Shown in pieces: positions 1 to 13,150 of a DNA stretch of 64,000 nt. This stretch comes from Certhia americana. Taxonomy: Eukaryota > Chordata > Aves > Passeriformes > Certhiidae. The translations under genes were made by a program, and so were the position numbers. The stretch spans positions 62,316,069 through 62,380,068 of the forward strand of contig CM031857.1 of assembly GCA_018697195.1 (NCBI GenBank), written 5' to 3'. Positions within the stretch are counted from its first letter, which is position 1; the number at the start of each line of letters is the position of its first letter. Below the pieces are notes generated by a model, which did no database searches, had not been told where the DNA came from, and saw only the letters and a program-made list of their open reading frames with translations.

Positions 1-235
1 CCTTCCATTGGTTCCATTATCCAAAGAACTTGGCAATTACAAGACAAGAAACCTACAAATGAAAAAAAAAAAAATTACTGGGCTGTTTCATCACTCAGTA
101 TTGGGGAATAAGTATTCCAGCCATTACCACCTCTATATTGACTTTATTTCAAATTATTCCTCTTCTGTGGATTGGGAGAATGTCTAAATCAAATTGCTTA
201 GATGACATGTGAATATGTTTTCAGAAATCCAGTTA
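1..235. other. AT-rich unique sequence
   Basis: No gene or repeat is recognised here apart from a short poly-A run at about 62-75. Confidence 0.5.
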
Positions 236-640
236 CAGGCGATTCAGTGTCACTATTGATGCATAGAGAGGCTGACCCAGAACAGAGGCCAGATGGAGTT
301 AAAGGAATAAAGTAAGTATTTATTAGAAGGCCTTGCAAGGATTCTCCTTGGGCAGTACAAGAGCCTGGCCATGGCTCTACCCAAGATGGACACAAGATGG
401 ACATCTGGTCAGGAATTTTCACACTTTTATAAGTTCTGGGCCATTTATACATTGGGGTTAATTTTACAATTACATCTCTAGGTTATGTAGTCCCATCCTC
501 CTGATTTTTTTTCTCAATTTTTTCCTCAATTTGCCATTGTTTATGCTTTTTGAGCCTGAGGCTGTAACGGTGTCCTTGGTTCTCAGGCTGGACAAGAATT
601 GGTTTATCTAAACAAACTGTGAAGAGAACTTAACAACACT
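236..640 (-). mobile_element. Probable ERVK-like LTR
   Basis: Read on the minus strand, this stretch has a TATA box (TATAAAAG, complement of 424-433) followed about 105 bp later by an AATAAA signal (complement of 319-324). That is the order expected of a retroviral LTR. The text around 330-480 resembles passerine ERVK LTRs as I remember them. Both ends are approximate and no target-site duplication could be fixed. The 84-codon minus-strand frame at 198-452 lies inside it and is not a gene. Confidence 0.5.
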
Positions 641-2869
641 TTATATGAAGTTCAGAGTTATACATCAAGGCAGTACAGAATATGGAAAATATGAAAGGTA
701 AAGCTAAAGGCCTCACTATTAGCAGAAAAATCTGCAAATGGGATACCAGTCTTTGAGTTGCTAGTGGTATATACAAGTATCCAATGATTTTGGTAATCTG
801 GAATGATATCAACACCCAAAAAAAAGTGCTCATAAATTATAGCAATATCATAAAGTATTAGTTGATTGTCTCCTAAATGAAATTAAAACCTCAATGTAAA
901 TTTTTGTAAGTGAAAAATAATTTGTTTCTTACCAAGAAATTTCTTTTATTATTCATTAAAATTTGCTGTAATGACACAAGCCACTAAAAGTAAAAAGCAA
1001 AAAAAGAGAGAAAAATATCCTTAAAATACATTAAAGTTTTAAAATAGAATTTAAAACTCAAACAAACAAAACTCCAAAACTTTTTCATATCTTGTCTAAC
1101 TTGGAATGTGGAAGGAGGCCATAGCAACTAAGTTTCAATTATCATTGTTCTTATTCCCCTAATAAGAACTAACAAAATTCCTCAAGTTCAACACAAGCAA
1201 TCTGTCCATTCACAGAAGTAGACAAATAATAACAACATAAAAAAATTTCACTAACTCAGTCACAAAATTTACAGATATGATTTGCAAAATAAGCATTTGT
1301 CTGTTTAGCATACCTGAGAGACATGATTACATCAAATTGATAAATGTTTAATAAGTTATTTGAGAACACAAAAGTAGTGAATGGAAGTGGTGCTTCTAAT
1401 TTATAAATGAGTGGAGCAATTCCATGAAAATCTGGAGAATTAAGTCAAAAATCCCTCCTCTTCTGTGGTAACTACAATATAGAATTTCTAAATTTCAGGA
1501 AGATGTAGCAGTCCCATGACTTTTGACTAATCTGGGACAGACATTTCTCCCAAAGATTTCCATTTTGTATGCAGTAATTAAATGCACATGGATTCAGAGT
1601 GAGATCCCAGCTGGAGAGAAGAAATAACCCAATGAATATATATCTATTTTATTGAAAATGGAATGGAGTCCTCAGACACTTCAAAAAACAATAAATTTTT
1701 ATAGTGCCCTATTCCCAGTGTTTCTTCAATAATATTTAGGTTCTCTGCTTGCAAGTCTGTTGGAGCTATGATACAAGGATGTGATCATATTTTTGGAATA
1801 GTTTTTTTTTAGGGGAAAAAGAATAACTTTTTTCATGCCTATTTCCAGAAGATTAATCAAAGAAGTTAATGGAGAAACTGGAAAATCACATGGACTGCTA
1901 AAGCCGAACTTAACGTCTATGTTCAGAAGTGCATTAATGAATTAAGAATTAATGACCCAACAAAGCCTATACAAACAAAAGCCTGTAGTCCCACATGTAA
2001 ACATTTCCAGAAGTACAGATGTTAATCACGTTAACAGCTACAGTTGATAAGCGAAACAGGATGATCTCACCCAGTTTTTGAGTTCTACAAAGTGCATGTT
2101 GACATTCAAACTAGTCTCAAATCATTCATTGGAAGCTCTTACTTATTTGCATTGACTAGTTTAAGTGAGATTTGTAAAGCCTACACATAAGATAGTAAGC
2201 AATTGGAATTTTATGTTGAGGGTCTCTATTTCAATATATTTTGAAAGATTCAATTTTCTAGACAGCTTAAAAGAACACCTCACACTGAGAGCATTTGTCA
2301 AAACAAAATTAGAGAAGATGGTGTTCCTGTGACCACCCACCCTTCAACGGCTTCTAACATAATTGTCTAGCAATTTGAGCTTTCTGTCAGGAATTGATCT
2401 AGAGAAAATCAAGCAAAATGAAACACAACTTGATGGCCTACTGCTTCAGTCACTCTGCTGATTGTAGAATTTCTCTCCTTTCACTGTGTACTTTTTTATT
2501 CTAAAAAGGGTATGAGGGCTATTTTGTTTTTAATCTGGAGACTCTGAGGAGGAGGAGTGTTCCCTTTTTTCTTAGTTTCTGTGCATCAATATGAATAAAA
2601 ACTCACAGGTTTTATCAGCTTCTTCATTCCTGCACATGGGAGCTTACTGACATGCTGATTTTTAGAGTAGACGTTCTGAGTAGTCAAATTCCTCTTCACT
2701 CATCTCTTAATTCTCACTCTACTCCACTTGCTTTTGCAAGACTGCTGCCCAAAGAAGTGTTTTGGCATTGCTGTAGTACAGAATCGCTCTTGGGCATTTC
2801 ACAGTTGTGAGTTTCCAGACCTGGAATTCTAACACTTCCTAAGTATACAACACTGAATATTCAACCAAA
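641..2869. other. Unique AT-rich DNA
   Basis: About 2.2 kb of AT-rich sequence with frequent stops in all frames. It has short A-rich patches at 1000-1080 and no recognisable gene or mobile element. Confidence 0.5.
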
Positions 2870-3466
2870 TGTGGGTACTGCTTTTGGCTGGGGTAGAATT
2901 AACTTTCTTCACAGTGGCTGATACGAGGCTGTATTTTGAATTTGTGCTGACCACGATGATTATAAATATGAAGATGCTTTTGTCATTGCTGAGCAGGGCT
3001 TACATAGAGCCAAGACCTTTTCTGCTTTTTTTTGTTCCATCCTGGCAAGGAAGTTTGGGGTGCGTAGGAGGCTGGGAGGGGACACATCCAGGACAGGTGA
3101 CCCCAAATGACCAAAGGGACATTCAAGACCATATGGCATCATGCTCAGTATATGAAGATATGGAAGAAGAAGGAAGGGTGGGGCACATTTGGAATTATTG
3201 TATTTGTCCTCCCAAGTCACTGGTACGTGTGATGAGGCCCTGCTTTCCTGAAGATGGCTGAACCCCTGCCTGTCCATGGGAAGCACTGAATTAATTCCTT
3301 GTTTTGTTTGCTTTCTGTGCCCAGCTTTTGCTTTTCCTGTTAAACTGTCTTTATCTCAACTCATGAGTTTTCTGGCTTTTAGCCTTCCCATTGTCTCTCC
3401 TCTGGTGTGGGGAATGGATGAGTGGTTGTGTGGGGCTTGGTGAATGGCATGGTTTAAGCCACAACA
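2870..3466 (+). mobile_element. Solo LTR, avian ERVL-like (family A)
   Basis: A near-complete LTR of about 597 bp. It opens TGTGGGTACTG and ends ACAACA. It carries the landmarks shared by the other family A copies in this window (41955-42396, 44053-44576, 61617-62177, 63230-63825): GCTGAGCAGGGCTTACATAG near 2990, a decayed TATA region (CAGTATATGAAG) near 3150, the purine-rich GAAGAAGGAAGG block, and the TTATCTCAACTCATGAGTTT stretch near 3350-3370 before the end. No internal retroviral sequence flanks it, so it is a solo LTR. No target-site duplication is visible, which fits an old insertion. The 130-codon frame at 2869-3261 is a chance reading of the LTR. Confidence 0.85.
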
Positions 3467-4560
3467 GTGTAGAAGGATTATGAAGCTCTCAAAAAATAAA
3501 TAAAAATAAAATTGTGTCTAAAAAAACACATACAAAAACTTTGACTAAGCATTGTCAGAAGTGACCTCAGACAGTCAATACTATTATATTCAGATTCTAG
3601 CTGTAGAGAAACACTTCCTGGGTTCATCACTTATTCTATGCTTTTGAAGGTCATAATAATTTGATTATAAAAATTATAATTTGATGAGCACTGTGAAACT
3701 TCTGTGACATGAGGTTATAAGTTAAAACAAAGGCATATCAGAAAGAGATATATCCTCTAACTCATGGCCATGGAGTAATATAAATTATCAGCCTCTTTTC
3801 AAATAATACTCAAAATACACAAAAAATAGTCAGCACTTGGCAAACGTACTTCATACTTAAACACCTAACAAACTTATTAATTCATTGTAGAAGTAGAGCC
3901 TATAAATGTGCTGGACCATATCACCATGGCAAATTAATTAGATCATTAAAATAATGTTGAGGATATTCTAAAGATAAAGTCAGTAAACCAAGACTGCAAA
4001 GGGAAAGGAATTGAAATATCATAGTCTATCACTAACTTGTTTCCTTATTTCAGTGTAAGGTTGCAAAAACACATCGCAGGAATATTTCTATCAATGTAAA
4101 AAATGTTATTGTGGGCTGAGAAAAAATAAGATTGTCTCCAATTTACTGTGCTGGCAAGTTTTATTTGTTGACAGCATATTACATGTGAAGCATATCCCAA
4201 ATTTAATTTATTTTGAAAAAGGAGGAGAGGAGCTAAAAAACCAAACTTTATTCATGAGATTATACATACAGAAGTGATATTCTGCAGTAGTTCTATTTAT
4301 ATAGAGTAGGTTGACATTACATATTTGTTATGTAAAGTGCCTAAACTGATCCAAGAGCAGACACGGTATTTCAGGGCTTTCACAACAACTGAGCACTCAC
4401 CAAAATACCAATCTATCTGTAATACAGATATATGAATTTGTGTAATATTTATTTTCTCTCTAGTGTTAGAGTATTGCTATTCCACAGCAATTAGTTCTTA
4501 GCTTAGAAATAAGCTAATTATGAGTCATTGCTTTCACAAGTGTTTGTAAGCAAAATAGAG
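3467..4560. other. Unique AT-rich DNA
   Basis: No gene or mobile element is recognised. The stretch holds a small A-rich patch at 3487-3530 and otherwise unremarkable AT-rich sequence. Confidence 0.45.
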
Positions 4561-4712
4561 GAGAGAAAAGAAGACAGAGATGGAATAAAAGGAAGGAGGG
4601 AGGGACAGAGATGGAGGAAAGGCAAGGGAAGGGAAGTTCAGGGAAGTTCAGAGAAGTTCAGGGAAGGGAAGGGAAGGGAAGGGAAGGGAAGGGAAGGGAA
4701 GGGAAGGGAAGG
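4561..4712 (+). repeat. Purine-rich tract ending in (GGGAA)n
   Basis: A polypurine stretch leads into three copies of the decamer GGGAAGTTCA (4631-4660, one with a single mismatch). About ten copies of the pentamer GGGAA follow (4661-4712). The ORF crossing it (4528-4839) translates to a low-complexity GKGRE repeat and is not a gene. Confidence 0.95.
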
Positions 4713-7700
4713 TCCCAAAGCCCTACTTTCTGTAAGAGTCCTCTTACCTGGTCATGCTTCCACTCTGTCATTAGTCTCAGCTAGGATAAAGCAAATTTTC
4801 TTCATAGTATTTTGGTACAGTACCATGCTTTGGGTGTAGAATGAGAATAATGCTGATAACACACTGATGTTTTAGTTGTTGCTAAATAGAGCTCACTTAA
4901 AACATGCAAAATTTTTCAGTATATTTCATGGTACTGTGGAAAAAAATAGTGTCAGCACATCTGCCTCACTACTCCGACCAATATAAGGTTTCCCCAATTA
5001 AAAAAAAAAAAAAAAACATAAAAAAAAATGCTAAGCATAAACAAAAAACAAAAAACAAAAGGGTGTTAAGATAATGTGAAGAAAGAAACATGGAATATAT
5101 AGAAACATGGAATATATTTTCCATTAATTGACTTCAGTGAAAAATTCAAGACTCTCTGATACAAAGAACTACATTATGCTTAGCAGTAGTGAAGAAAATT
5201 TACGAATACAAGGTAGACCAATCAGGGTATTGGGAATATCAAGTGTCTTTTAATAAATTAATTATTCTGATAGTATGCCAATCATGTCAGCTAAAAGTTT
5301 TCATAATTTAAATGGTTTATTGATCTAAAAGGTGGTAAATACAGCTGAAATAAACTGTGAAAATGTGTACATAATAATAAGTCCATGTATAAAAATAATG
5401 CTTGCATTAATAAACAGCCAAGAAAACAAACCTTCAAATTAACAGAACACAGACCTATTTTCTTTGCCCCTCAGAAAAAAACTAGACACACTAATATTAT
5501 CTTTCCCCACTGAACAGGAATCATTTCACATTTCACTTATCTTTTTACTACATTTAGTACAGTAATGTCTGTCAAGGGGTAAATTGACTTTCCTTTTACA
5601 GATCATTAACAGCTGCAATCAGCCAAGAGTTTGCATGAACTGGTTCTAGATTGTCTCTAAGTTCAGACATTTGCTTTACTACCTCCTGAGGAGAAAAAAT
5701 ATTTTTAAGTGCTTTTTATATATGGCAGATATTTGGGGGGGGGGAAAAAAAATCCAGCTTTTTCAACCTGTTTCCTGCATGGAAATAACCAGGATGAATT
5801 TTCAGTAGTGGTCCAACCTGGTCAGAAATCTCCTGTGTGTTATCATGGACATTATCACAATGAATCCTCAGCTCAACATAAGTTTTTTGCTCCAGAAGTT
5901 CATGAGAGTTTTTTGGCCACTATAGACTACCCACATCACACACTTAACACATGATTTTCTGCCTTATCCTTAAAACAGAAAAAAAAAAAACAAAAAAAAA
6001 AACCACAAAAAAAGAAAAAAATGCATAATTTTTTCTTAATGTGATGGTAAGCTCTGAAAGTGTGTTATTTCAGAGGTCTGTTTGATTTTATGTTATTCTC
6101 AAAATGCAGGAATGCGTGCATGGGGTACTTAAAGTGCTGCTGCTTCACTGCACTTTTTGAAGAGATGTGTTATTAGTCCTGCCGTCCCCAAAGTATAATA
6201 TAAACACCGTCTACCATAAAACCTGTAGAAATTAAATACTTTTACTTAGCTAATGAGAACATGATAATAGTAGGAGCAAACCACAAAAAAAAAAAAAAAA
6301 AAAAGTCAGTTTAATATTGTACCTGTGATAATTTGTGTAGGCCCCGTTTTATAGCCAAGGTAACTTAAATGTTTCAAGATACTATAATTATTATGAGACC
6401 TTTCTGCAATTAATGTCTTTTCTGAAAGTTGATTCAAGGAGGCTTCACTCATTAAAACAGTCTCAAGCAGCTTCAGGCTCCTCTTTCACCCCTACTTGCT
6501 GTTCACAGATGAAAAGTATGTTACAAGATCAAGTAATAACCATAATGTCCTGAGATGCAAATCAGCAAGATGCATCAAGGATTTTCTTCTTCTAGAGTGT
6601 TATTAAATTGTGAAGGTTCAATGATCCATTGCTTTCAAGATCACTTTCAGGATCTTCTAGTCAAGTCGTAAGTATGAGGTAGAGCTGGTGGGACCTGGCA
6701 AAGCAGCAGCACATGGGAACATGACAGTCCCTACCCCTCTGACAGCTACTTTCCTGGACAGCAGAGAATCTTCAGGTGTATTTTAAGGAGTAAAGTCTAT
6801 TATAAGGAGGTGTAGTTCTGACCACAGTAATGGTAATACTCATTAATTACACAGTAATATGTCATTAAATCCCTTATATTTCCTTAAATTCCTTGTTGAT
6901 TGTGTACTATCTAATAGATTTTCACTTTATACTTTCAAATTGTTTACAACCTACTTTGAAGTATCTCTGCACTCCACTAAAGATGTCTAAATTGTTCCAT
7001 AAGATGGGCCATAACTTCTCTGTAAAGGCTACCTTACCTTCTTGATGTAACTGATGAAGTTATATCATGTAAACAACAGGCCCTCGGAGACAGCCTTTCT
7101 TATAATTAGAGTTAACACTCTTGAAACTTACACTTCCTACATAGATTTGTTATGATGTTTCCACTGCAATTAAGCCCAAACTGGTGTATTAATAGTCCCA
7201 TATGTTCTTTGATTGTACTAATTTCAGTAATTTCATAAAAGGTGACTGGTGATCACATACATTTTCCCTTCCCACACATGGCATATTAGATTACATAACT
7301 CCAGCTGAAATTCTGAATAATTTTTGATGGATGTTGGGGATAAGACAAGAAAATATTTTGTCTTTATTAAATTTCTTATCAGAATCATTCTTATCAATGA
7401 AGCCTGTGTTTTCTTCTGAGTAAAAAAACAGCTGTATCAAATTTAAATTTAAACTTAATGCAATTTCTGCGTAGCAATAAGGTCACCATACTACTATCCC
7501 AAAAGTGTCCACAGTTATTGAGAAACATTTAAGTAACTGTGGTTATGCAAATTTCCCATTCATAACTTTGCAGAAGTACTGTAAATTTAGGAAAATTAGA
7601 ATTAAGTCTGATATTTTGTTAAGCCTTTTCATATCTTCTAGACTGCTCATATTTATTTACCAGCAGAAAAGAGATCAGTGTATTATACAGGTATTTATTT

Positions 7701-8324
7701 TATATATTAAGTCTTTTAATTAATACATATTCTTCAAGAAAAAACTGCCTCTATTCTTTCCATAAGAACCATAAAAATAAATTCAGATCTAAATAAAGAG
7801 ATTAGATCAGCCTATACAAACAAAATAATAAGCCAGTCATTTGTACTCAATATTAAATTAATCACAATTGTTTTCAGTGTATGTCTACAGTACCTGAATC
7901 TCCCCTGCCATAAATCATTCTCATATTAACGTGGTGTATGAGACTTATTATGTAATTGGTCCAGAGTATTTTTAATCATGGAGACTATTTTTGGAATTCA
8001 TAGCATTTTATTATCTTATTTTTGAATTGTTTTTTTTCTTATTTTATTTGGGTTGTGGGTTTGTGTTCATTTCCTCCTTAATGCATATTCTAGGAGATTG
8101 TTAGTTTTATTCTATTTTCTTTCTTCCTTACAACTTTCTTAAATATTTAGAAGTCTCATTCTATTCTTTGGGCTACAGGGAAAGGTTCAGTACTCCTTTC
8201 AACCACAAGGAAACTATGTGTGTGAAAATGCAAACATTATGAGAATTGAGTTACTGTGAACCAAAAGGAAGACTAAAACAACAGTGACCTTGTAGTAGAG
8301 CATTGCATTGAGCAAAGTCTAGCC
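4713..8324. other. Unique AT-rich DNA with homopolymer tracts
   Basis: No gene is recognised. Visible structure includes A17 at 5000-5016, A-rich sequence to 5060, an exact 17-bp tandem duplication at 5084-5117, G10 followed directly by A8 at 5735-5752, an A-rich stretch at 5979-6020 and A20 at 6285-6304. Confidence 0.5.
5084..5117 (+). repeat. 17-bp exact tandem duplication
   Basis: The unit AGAAACATGGAATATAT occurs twice back to back with no mismatch. Confidence 0.95.
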
Positions 8325-8440
8325 ACTTCATATAATCGTACAATCATGAAGGCTGGAAAATACCTCCAAGATCATCAAGTCCAACCTTGGACCAAATGCC
8401 TACCACGATGCCAAGTCAACCATATTGTGAACCTGGGTTT
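8325..8440 (-). mobile_element. CR1 LINE, 3' end fragment
   Basis: Read on the plus strand it begins like a reversed CR1 tail (AATCGTACAATCATGAAGG, GAAAATACCTCCAAGATCAT, AAGTCCAACC). In chicken-type CR1 this is the end of the 3' UTR. Only about 115 bp remain and no ORF2 is present. Confidence 0.8.
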
Positions 8441-11400
8441 GTGTCTGATCACTGCTTCTTATTCAAGGATTGTTTAATTCAAACTGTGCTAGAAGCTGAA
8501 ATCCGAGTAACTAATGATTCTAATTCAGAGCTCTAATTGACTGGTAGGAGGATGCTCCCACTTTCTTACTCTTTCTGTGATCTTTTGTTCCTGAATTCAC
8601 AATAGCTCAGGTTAAGCAGAAGAAATAAGATAGATTTTAAGATAGTTTTAACGACTCATTTTAGGTAAGTCTTGGGTGAAGTGAAAATTAGAAACCACTT
8701 AAATTTTGAGAAACAACACTTGTTTGTCTTTTGCTAGGGAGGACAGGTTTTAGTAGTATACTTTCATATGGAAACATTGCCTCTAGACTTATTTGAAAGA
8801 TTCTCAAGCCTACTTAACCACTCGCTCAGCCTCAGAGGAGACTGTATCCTGCATCCTGACAGGATGCATACACTCCAGTTCAAGAGCTGGAAACCCTTAG
8901 CAGAAAATGAGCCATTCAGCTGCTGCCTAGATTCCAGAGGATAGGGAACTGATCTTTATTGTTTGTGGAGCTATACAATTCCAAATATTACACAAAACTT
9001 AATTTGCTTTTAATGCTTTGTAGGCATACCCAATACAGGATGTTGCAAAAAAAGTAGCTGTATAGCTATGCATCAAGGCATAATGCTCAAGCCAATGTGT
9101 TTTGCTTTTACTTCAGATACCTTTTCCACTTCTAGTATTTAATTCCAAGATAATGATGTTCTTTAATTTCTACCTTTGATTGCCTTTCTGTGCCAGACTG
9201 AATCTGAGCCTGGCAAACTTGGTCTGTCTGAACCTTCTCAGTCTCCTGTCTCTGCTTATTTCCCTGTTTCTCTGCACTGCAACATCTTCTTTTGGATACA
9301 TATTTAGATATTCTGAAACATAACTTGAGTCTAAAATACTTCAAAAGTTAAGAAAATCAAGATTTAATAAAACTTGATGCAAACATTTCCAAGGCTAGAA
9401 AAGAAAGATAGCAACTTTGACAAGATCACGAGGACTTCAGGTATTCTTAAGCTTAATTTATTTTTGCCTTGGAGTTTAAGCCTATGAAACTGTGGTATCC
9501 TTTTCAGCCTAATTCTAAATATAAATATATTCCTAAGTAGACCCCTTTGTAGGGAATGTAATTTTTTGTAGGTATCTCTTCCATGTATGATTTTTTCCAA
9601 CTGCAGTGTCTGTAACATTAAATCAAAATAAATCTAAAAAATTCCCCACTTGAAATAAGGAAACTAGATAGAGTTATTTCTTTTCTTCATTACTATAAAA
9701 AATATCTGTGTATCTAATATAATATCTTCTATTGATAAGTTTCAGCTTCTTTGATATCCAATGAAACATTTCTTTTTTTTTTCTTTTTCCTTAATTTAAT
9801 CACTTAGAAATAATAACTGCACAAAGTAATTGCTTTCCAGTTTATATTCTAATCTAATAGTTTTCTTCAAGAAATACAACATCTGGCCTTGCTTTATATT
9901 ATTTGTTTATAATTCACTTACTCTTGGCATTTATATTTGAATGGTTTCAGTCAGGCATGTTAATGGTGCATAGTTTAATATTTGATTGCACCCTTGAGTT
10001 TTCACAATGTTTGTCCTTATTGCCTTTTCTAATCTTGATATAGCAGGGTGAAGTTAAAAGAGATTAGCATCCTAGTTCAGACATCTAGTTCCCTTCTGAT
10101 ACCTTTTAACCTCTCAACGCTCTGCTTTGCTTATGTGAATCCAGATGGCTCCAGAAGATTTCTTCAGTTTTCACAAGGATCCCACTTAATTGAGCTTTAG
10201 GTTTTTTTGTTTTTTGTTTTTTTTTTTTTCACTTGCCCATGATATTTTAATTGATGTTATACATGTACTGAATTCCAATACTGAACTAGGTTCAAATCAG
10301 TGGAGCTACAGTGACTTCCAAATTGCCTCTCTTTATTTCCTTGCAAATTTTTGCTATTGGACTTCAATAAAAAACTTTCTGGTTTTCATTTTTTTCTACT
10401 CTTTGTAGACTTTTGCATTTGATAAAATTCCTTTGGTCTTTATTTTTCTTTTAAGTGGCAAGGTTTCTACCTTGGAGGCAACTGTTCAGCACTTGACTCC
10501 ATGAAAAAAGACAGTTAAAGAGTTTTATTGCTCTCAGAGAGCCTAAGTTCAATTTTGGGCAACTAACAATTGGTATGATGGTATACATTCTGAAGTTCTG
10601 AACAACTTAACAAGTACAAATTTTGATTCATTCAAGTTTTTATTGCTTTTAAAATAGAGCACTAAACATCCTTTGAGCAAGAAAGAATAGTCACCAATGA
10701 AGTTTTTTTTTTTTTAATCTCCTACAAATAGCTGCCAGTCCAATGATTTGATCCAGAATTTCAATATAACAATATCTACCTTTATTTTTGTGGTATTCAT
10801 GGGAAAGAATGAATTAATAATTTTAAGGACTATTTTACAGTATTTCTTGAAATAAACTCTCTTTGCAATTGAACAACATGGCTTTTTTGATGCAAATACA
10901 GTGCCACAGTTTCCTAAGAAGTCTTCTGAAACAATAGGAGTGATCATATGTTGGCATTCTCAACGACAGACTCTTGACAAGCTGATTATCCTGCCTGTGC
11001 TTGCAGCAGTCACAGCCTGTAATAAGTAAGAGGCTGTAAATTGTATGGGCCACTCATTTTCCCATTTCACTGTCTGCAGGAGCTAGTGAAAGCTGAAAAT
11101 TTTCTATTCTGCCCTCTCATGTCAGTTAAGATAATGGACAATTTTTTTTAATTTTTTTTTTTTTATTTTTTTAAGCAGAATATAATTGAGAGATATATGA
11201 TGTTGCCAGAGAAGTGAGATCACTTAATCAAAGGTCAAGTTAGTTTCTCACTCCATACACCCATCTAATCAAAAAGGTGTGTGTGTGTGTTGTGGTTTGT
11301 TTTTTTTTTTTTTTTTTTTTTTTGTTTGTTTGTTTGTAAACTCAAAGATAGCCTTGCCATCTACTTGTGTTGATCAGACATTTCCCAAAGGTGCTCTGTA

Positions 11401-12690
11401 CATGACATCCTCTTAACAAAGTGATGCTATGACATTTCTGCTTTATTGGTTTTTGTCCAAGGGCATAGAGCACAGGGGAAAAAAATCAAAAAGCAAGCAT
11501 GATTTTCTTGATGGTATTTGATTATTCCATATTTCTATAGTATTATGGGATAGAGAATTTTAAAATTATAAAATACTTGAAGAAAAAAATTCCTTTTTTT
11601 AACATATAATATTAATAAATAGAATATTCCACATAAAATCTATTTTCTGCAATCCAAAGAATACTTGGGCAAAAGATTAGAATAGCTATCTGTCAAAGGC
11701 AGACTTCTGTGTCTTTTAAGTACAGACTAATTGCTAGTTAGCATTCTGCTCAATGCTTTCTTCTCTTGGAACAAAATTATCATTAATCTGCAAATAATTT
11801 ATTATTCAATTCAAACTTCTGTTAGAATAAATATTTTAAGTATAAATGGATAGCCATTAGTATAACATTGTAGGGTTACTTTTTCTTTTTTAATTTTTGT
11901 ATTTAATTCTTGTTTACTCTTATTCCATATTAGTATTATTCATATAATAATAATTCATAATTCATATTATTTCTCTGTTTGTCATGGTAGGATTTGGTTC
12001 TTCCATTCACTGTCCCATTTGGGGAACATATTTTCATAATTGGTTTTCTTTCTAACACATTAATACAGGCCCATCATTTTGTAAAGGTGCCATTAATAAA
12101 GCTGTTTTGTGAGATCCAAATTAAAGGATGGATGCTTAAACGGAAAAAAAATCACATCAAAAAGCAATAGAAACTCTGCATTAAAGACTTTCATTCATGA
12201 ACAGACATCCTTTGAATGTAGAGAAGTTACAAAATACAAAATCCAGATTAAAAAAGAGCAATTTTGCAAGCAGGATGGAGTCAATATAATATAATTGGCT
12301 GTATATCAAACAGTCACATTGATAAAACAAGTATTACAAAATTTAAATCAGATGACTTAAGGTGGTCATCATCTACAAACAAGTTGAAAGATTTAAAAAG
12401 AAAAACCGATACCTTCTGGAATACTTAAAAGATATTTGAACAAAGAACATGGAAATTCATACAAGAAGACCAAACACAAATTCTTACTATGTATTTCAGC
12501 TGCAATTTTTCTACCTCAGTCCTATGCATAGATATGAAAAGAATAATTGTAAAGAATTAATAATTATCATGTAAGCAGAATTTGTAATTTCACATTTCAG
12601 AGTTGTGGAATTTATTAACAGCAGGATTTTGATCTCTGAAATGTCTGCTCTGCAGTATGAGTTTTTGGGAAAGAACAAGGCAATTCCAGA
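8441..12690. other. Unique AT-rich DNA
   Basis: More than 4 kb without a recognisable gene or transposon. It contains T-rich tracts at 10200-10230, 10704-10716 and 11146-11173, and a GT/T/GTTT tract at 11277-11338. The small frames here are short and unlike any family I know. Confidence 0.5.
11277..11338 (+). repeat. Compound (GT)n / poly-T / (GTTT)n tract
   Basis: A short GT run is followed by a T run of more than 20 bases and then several GTTT units. It is low-complexity DNA. Confidence 0.9.
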
Positions 12691-13150
12691 CATAAGCTGC
12701 TACAATACATGGCTGGGCCCTACAGCCTGAAAGGAACTCCACAACCAGTATTCACATGCAATGTACACTTTCATAATTCAGAACTCTGTGTGCTGCTCAC
12801 ACAAAGTGTATGCACAACCAGCCTGGTTCTTGTTCTATTCAGTCGTAATGCATTTAAACTCGTTGCATAGTCTTGCTTTGTACCTTGATTTGTGGTTGCT
12901 CTTAGAACCAGTCTGAGACTAAGACAAAAACCTTGAAAGACGTCATGGACAGCATTCACCTATCTAAACAATAAAGAACTGTTCTTATTTGAGATGCCAT
13001 AGGGTATCTGAGACATCTGCAAGGGGCTGGACAACATGCTATAAATTGTACAAAAGAGAGGAGTCCTCTGGAGATCAGATGGAGGCTGAGCTAGATATGC
13101 TAAGTAATTGTCATTAGACAATTTCAGACATGTAAAAGCATGTCACTCAC
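12690..13150. mobile_element. Possible ERV-derived sequence
   Basis: The stretch is less AT-rich than its surroundings. It contains AATAAAGAACTG near 12970, CTATAAATTGTAC near 13040 and GGAGATCAGATGGAGGCTGA near 13070, which remind me of passerine retroviral LTR or leader sequences. The TATA-like site lies downstream of the AATAAA on the plus strand, so a single intact LTR does not fit. Family and orientation are unsettled. Confidence 0.3.

Noticed and set aside
4528..4839. 103-codon ORF with GKGRE repeats
   Set aside because: It is a translation of the (GGGAA)n microsatellite.
5709..5954. 81-codon plus-strand ORF with His-rich stretch
   Set aside because: It starts upstream of a G10A8 homopolymer, shows no known family and has no paralogue in the window. 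It is likely chance.
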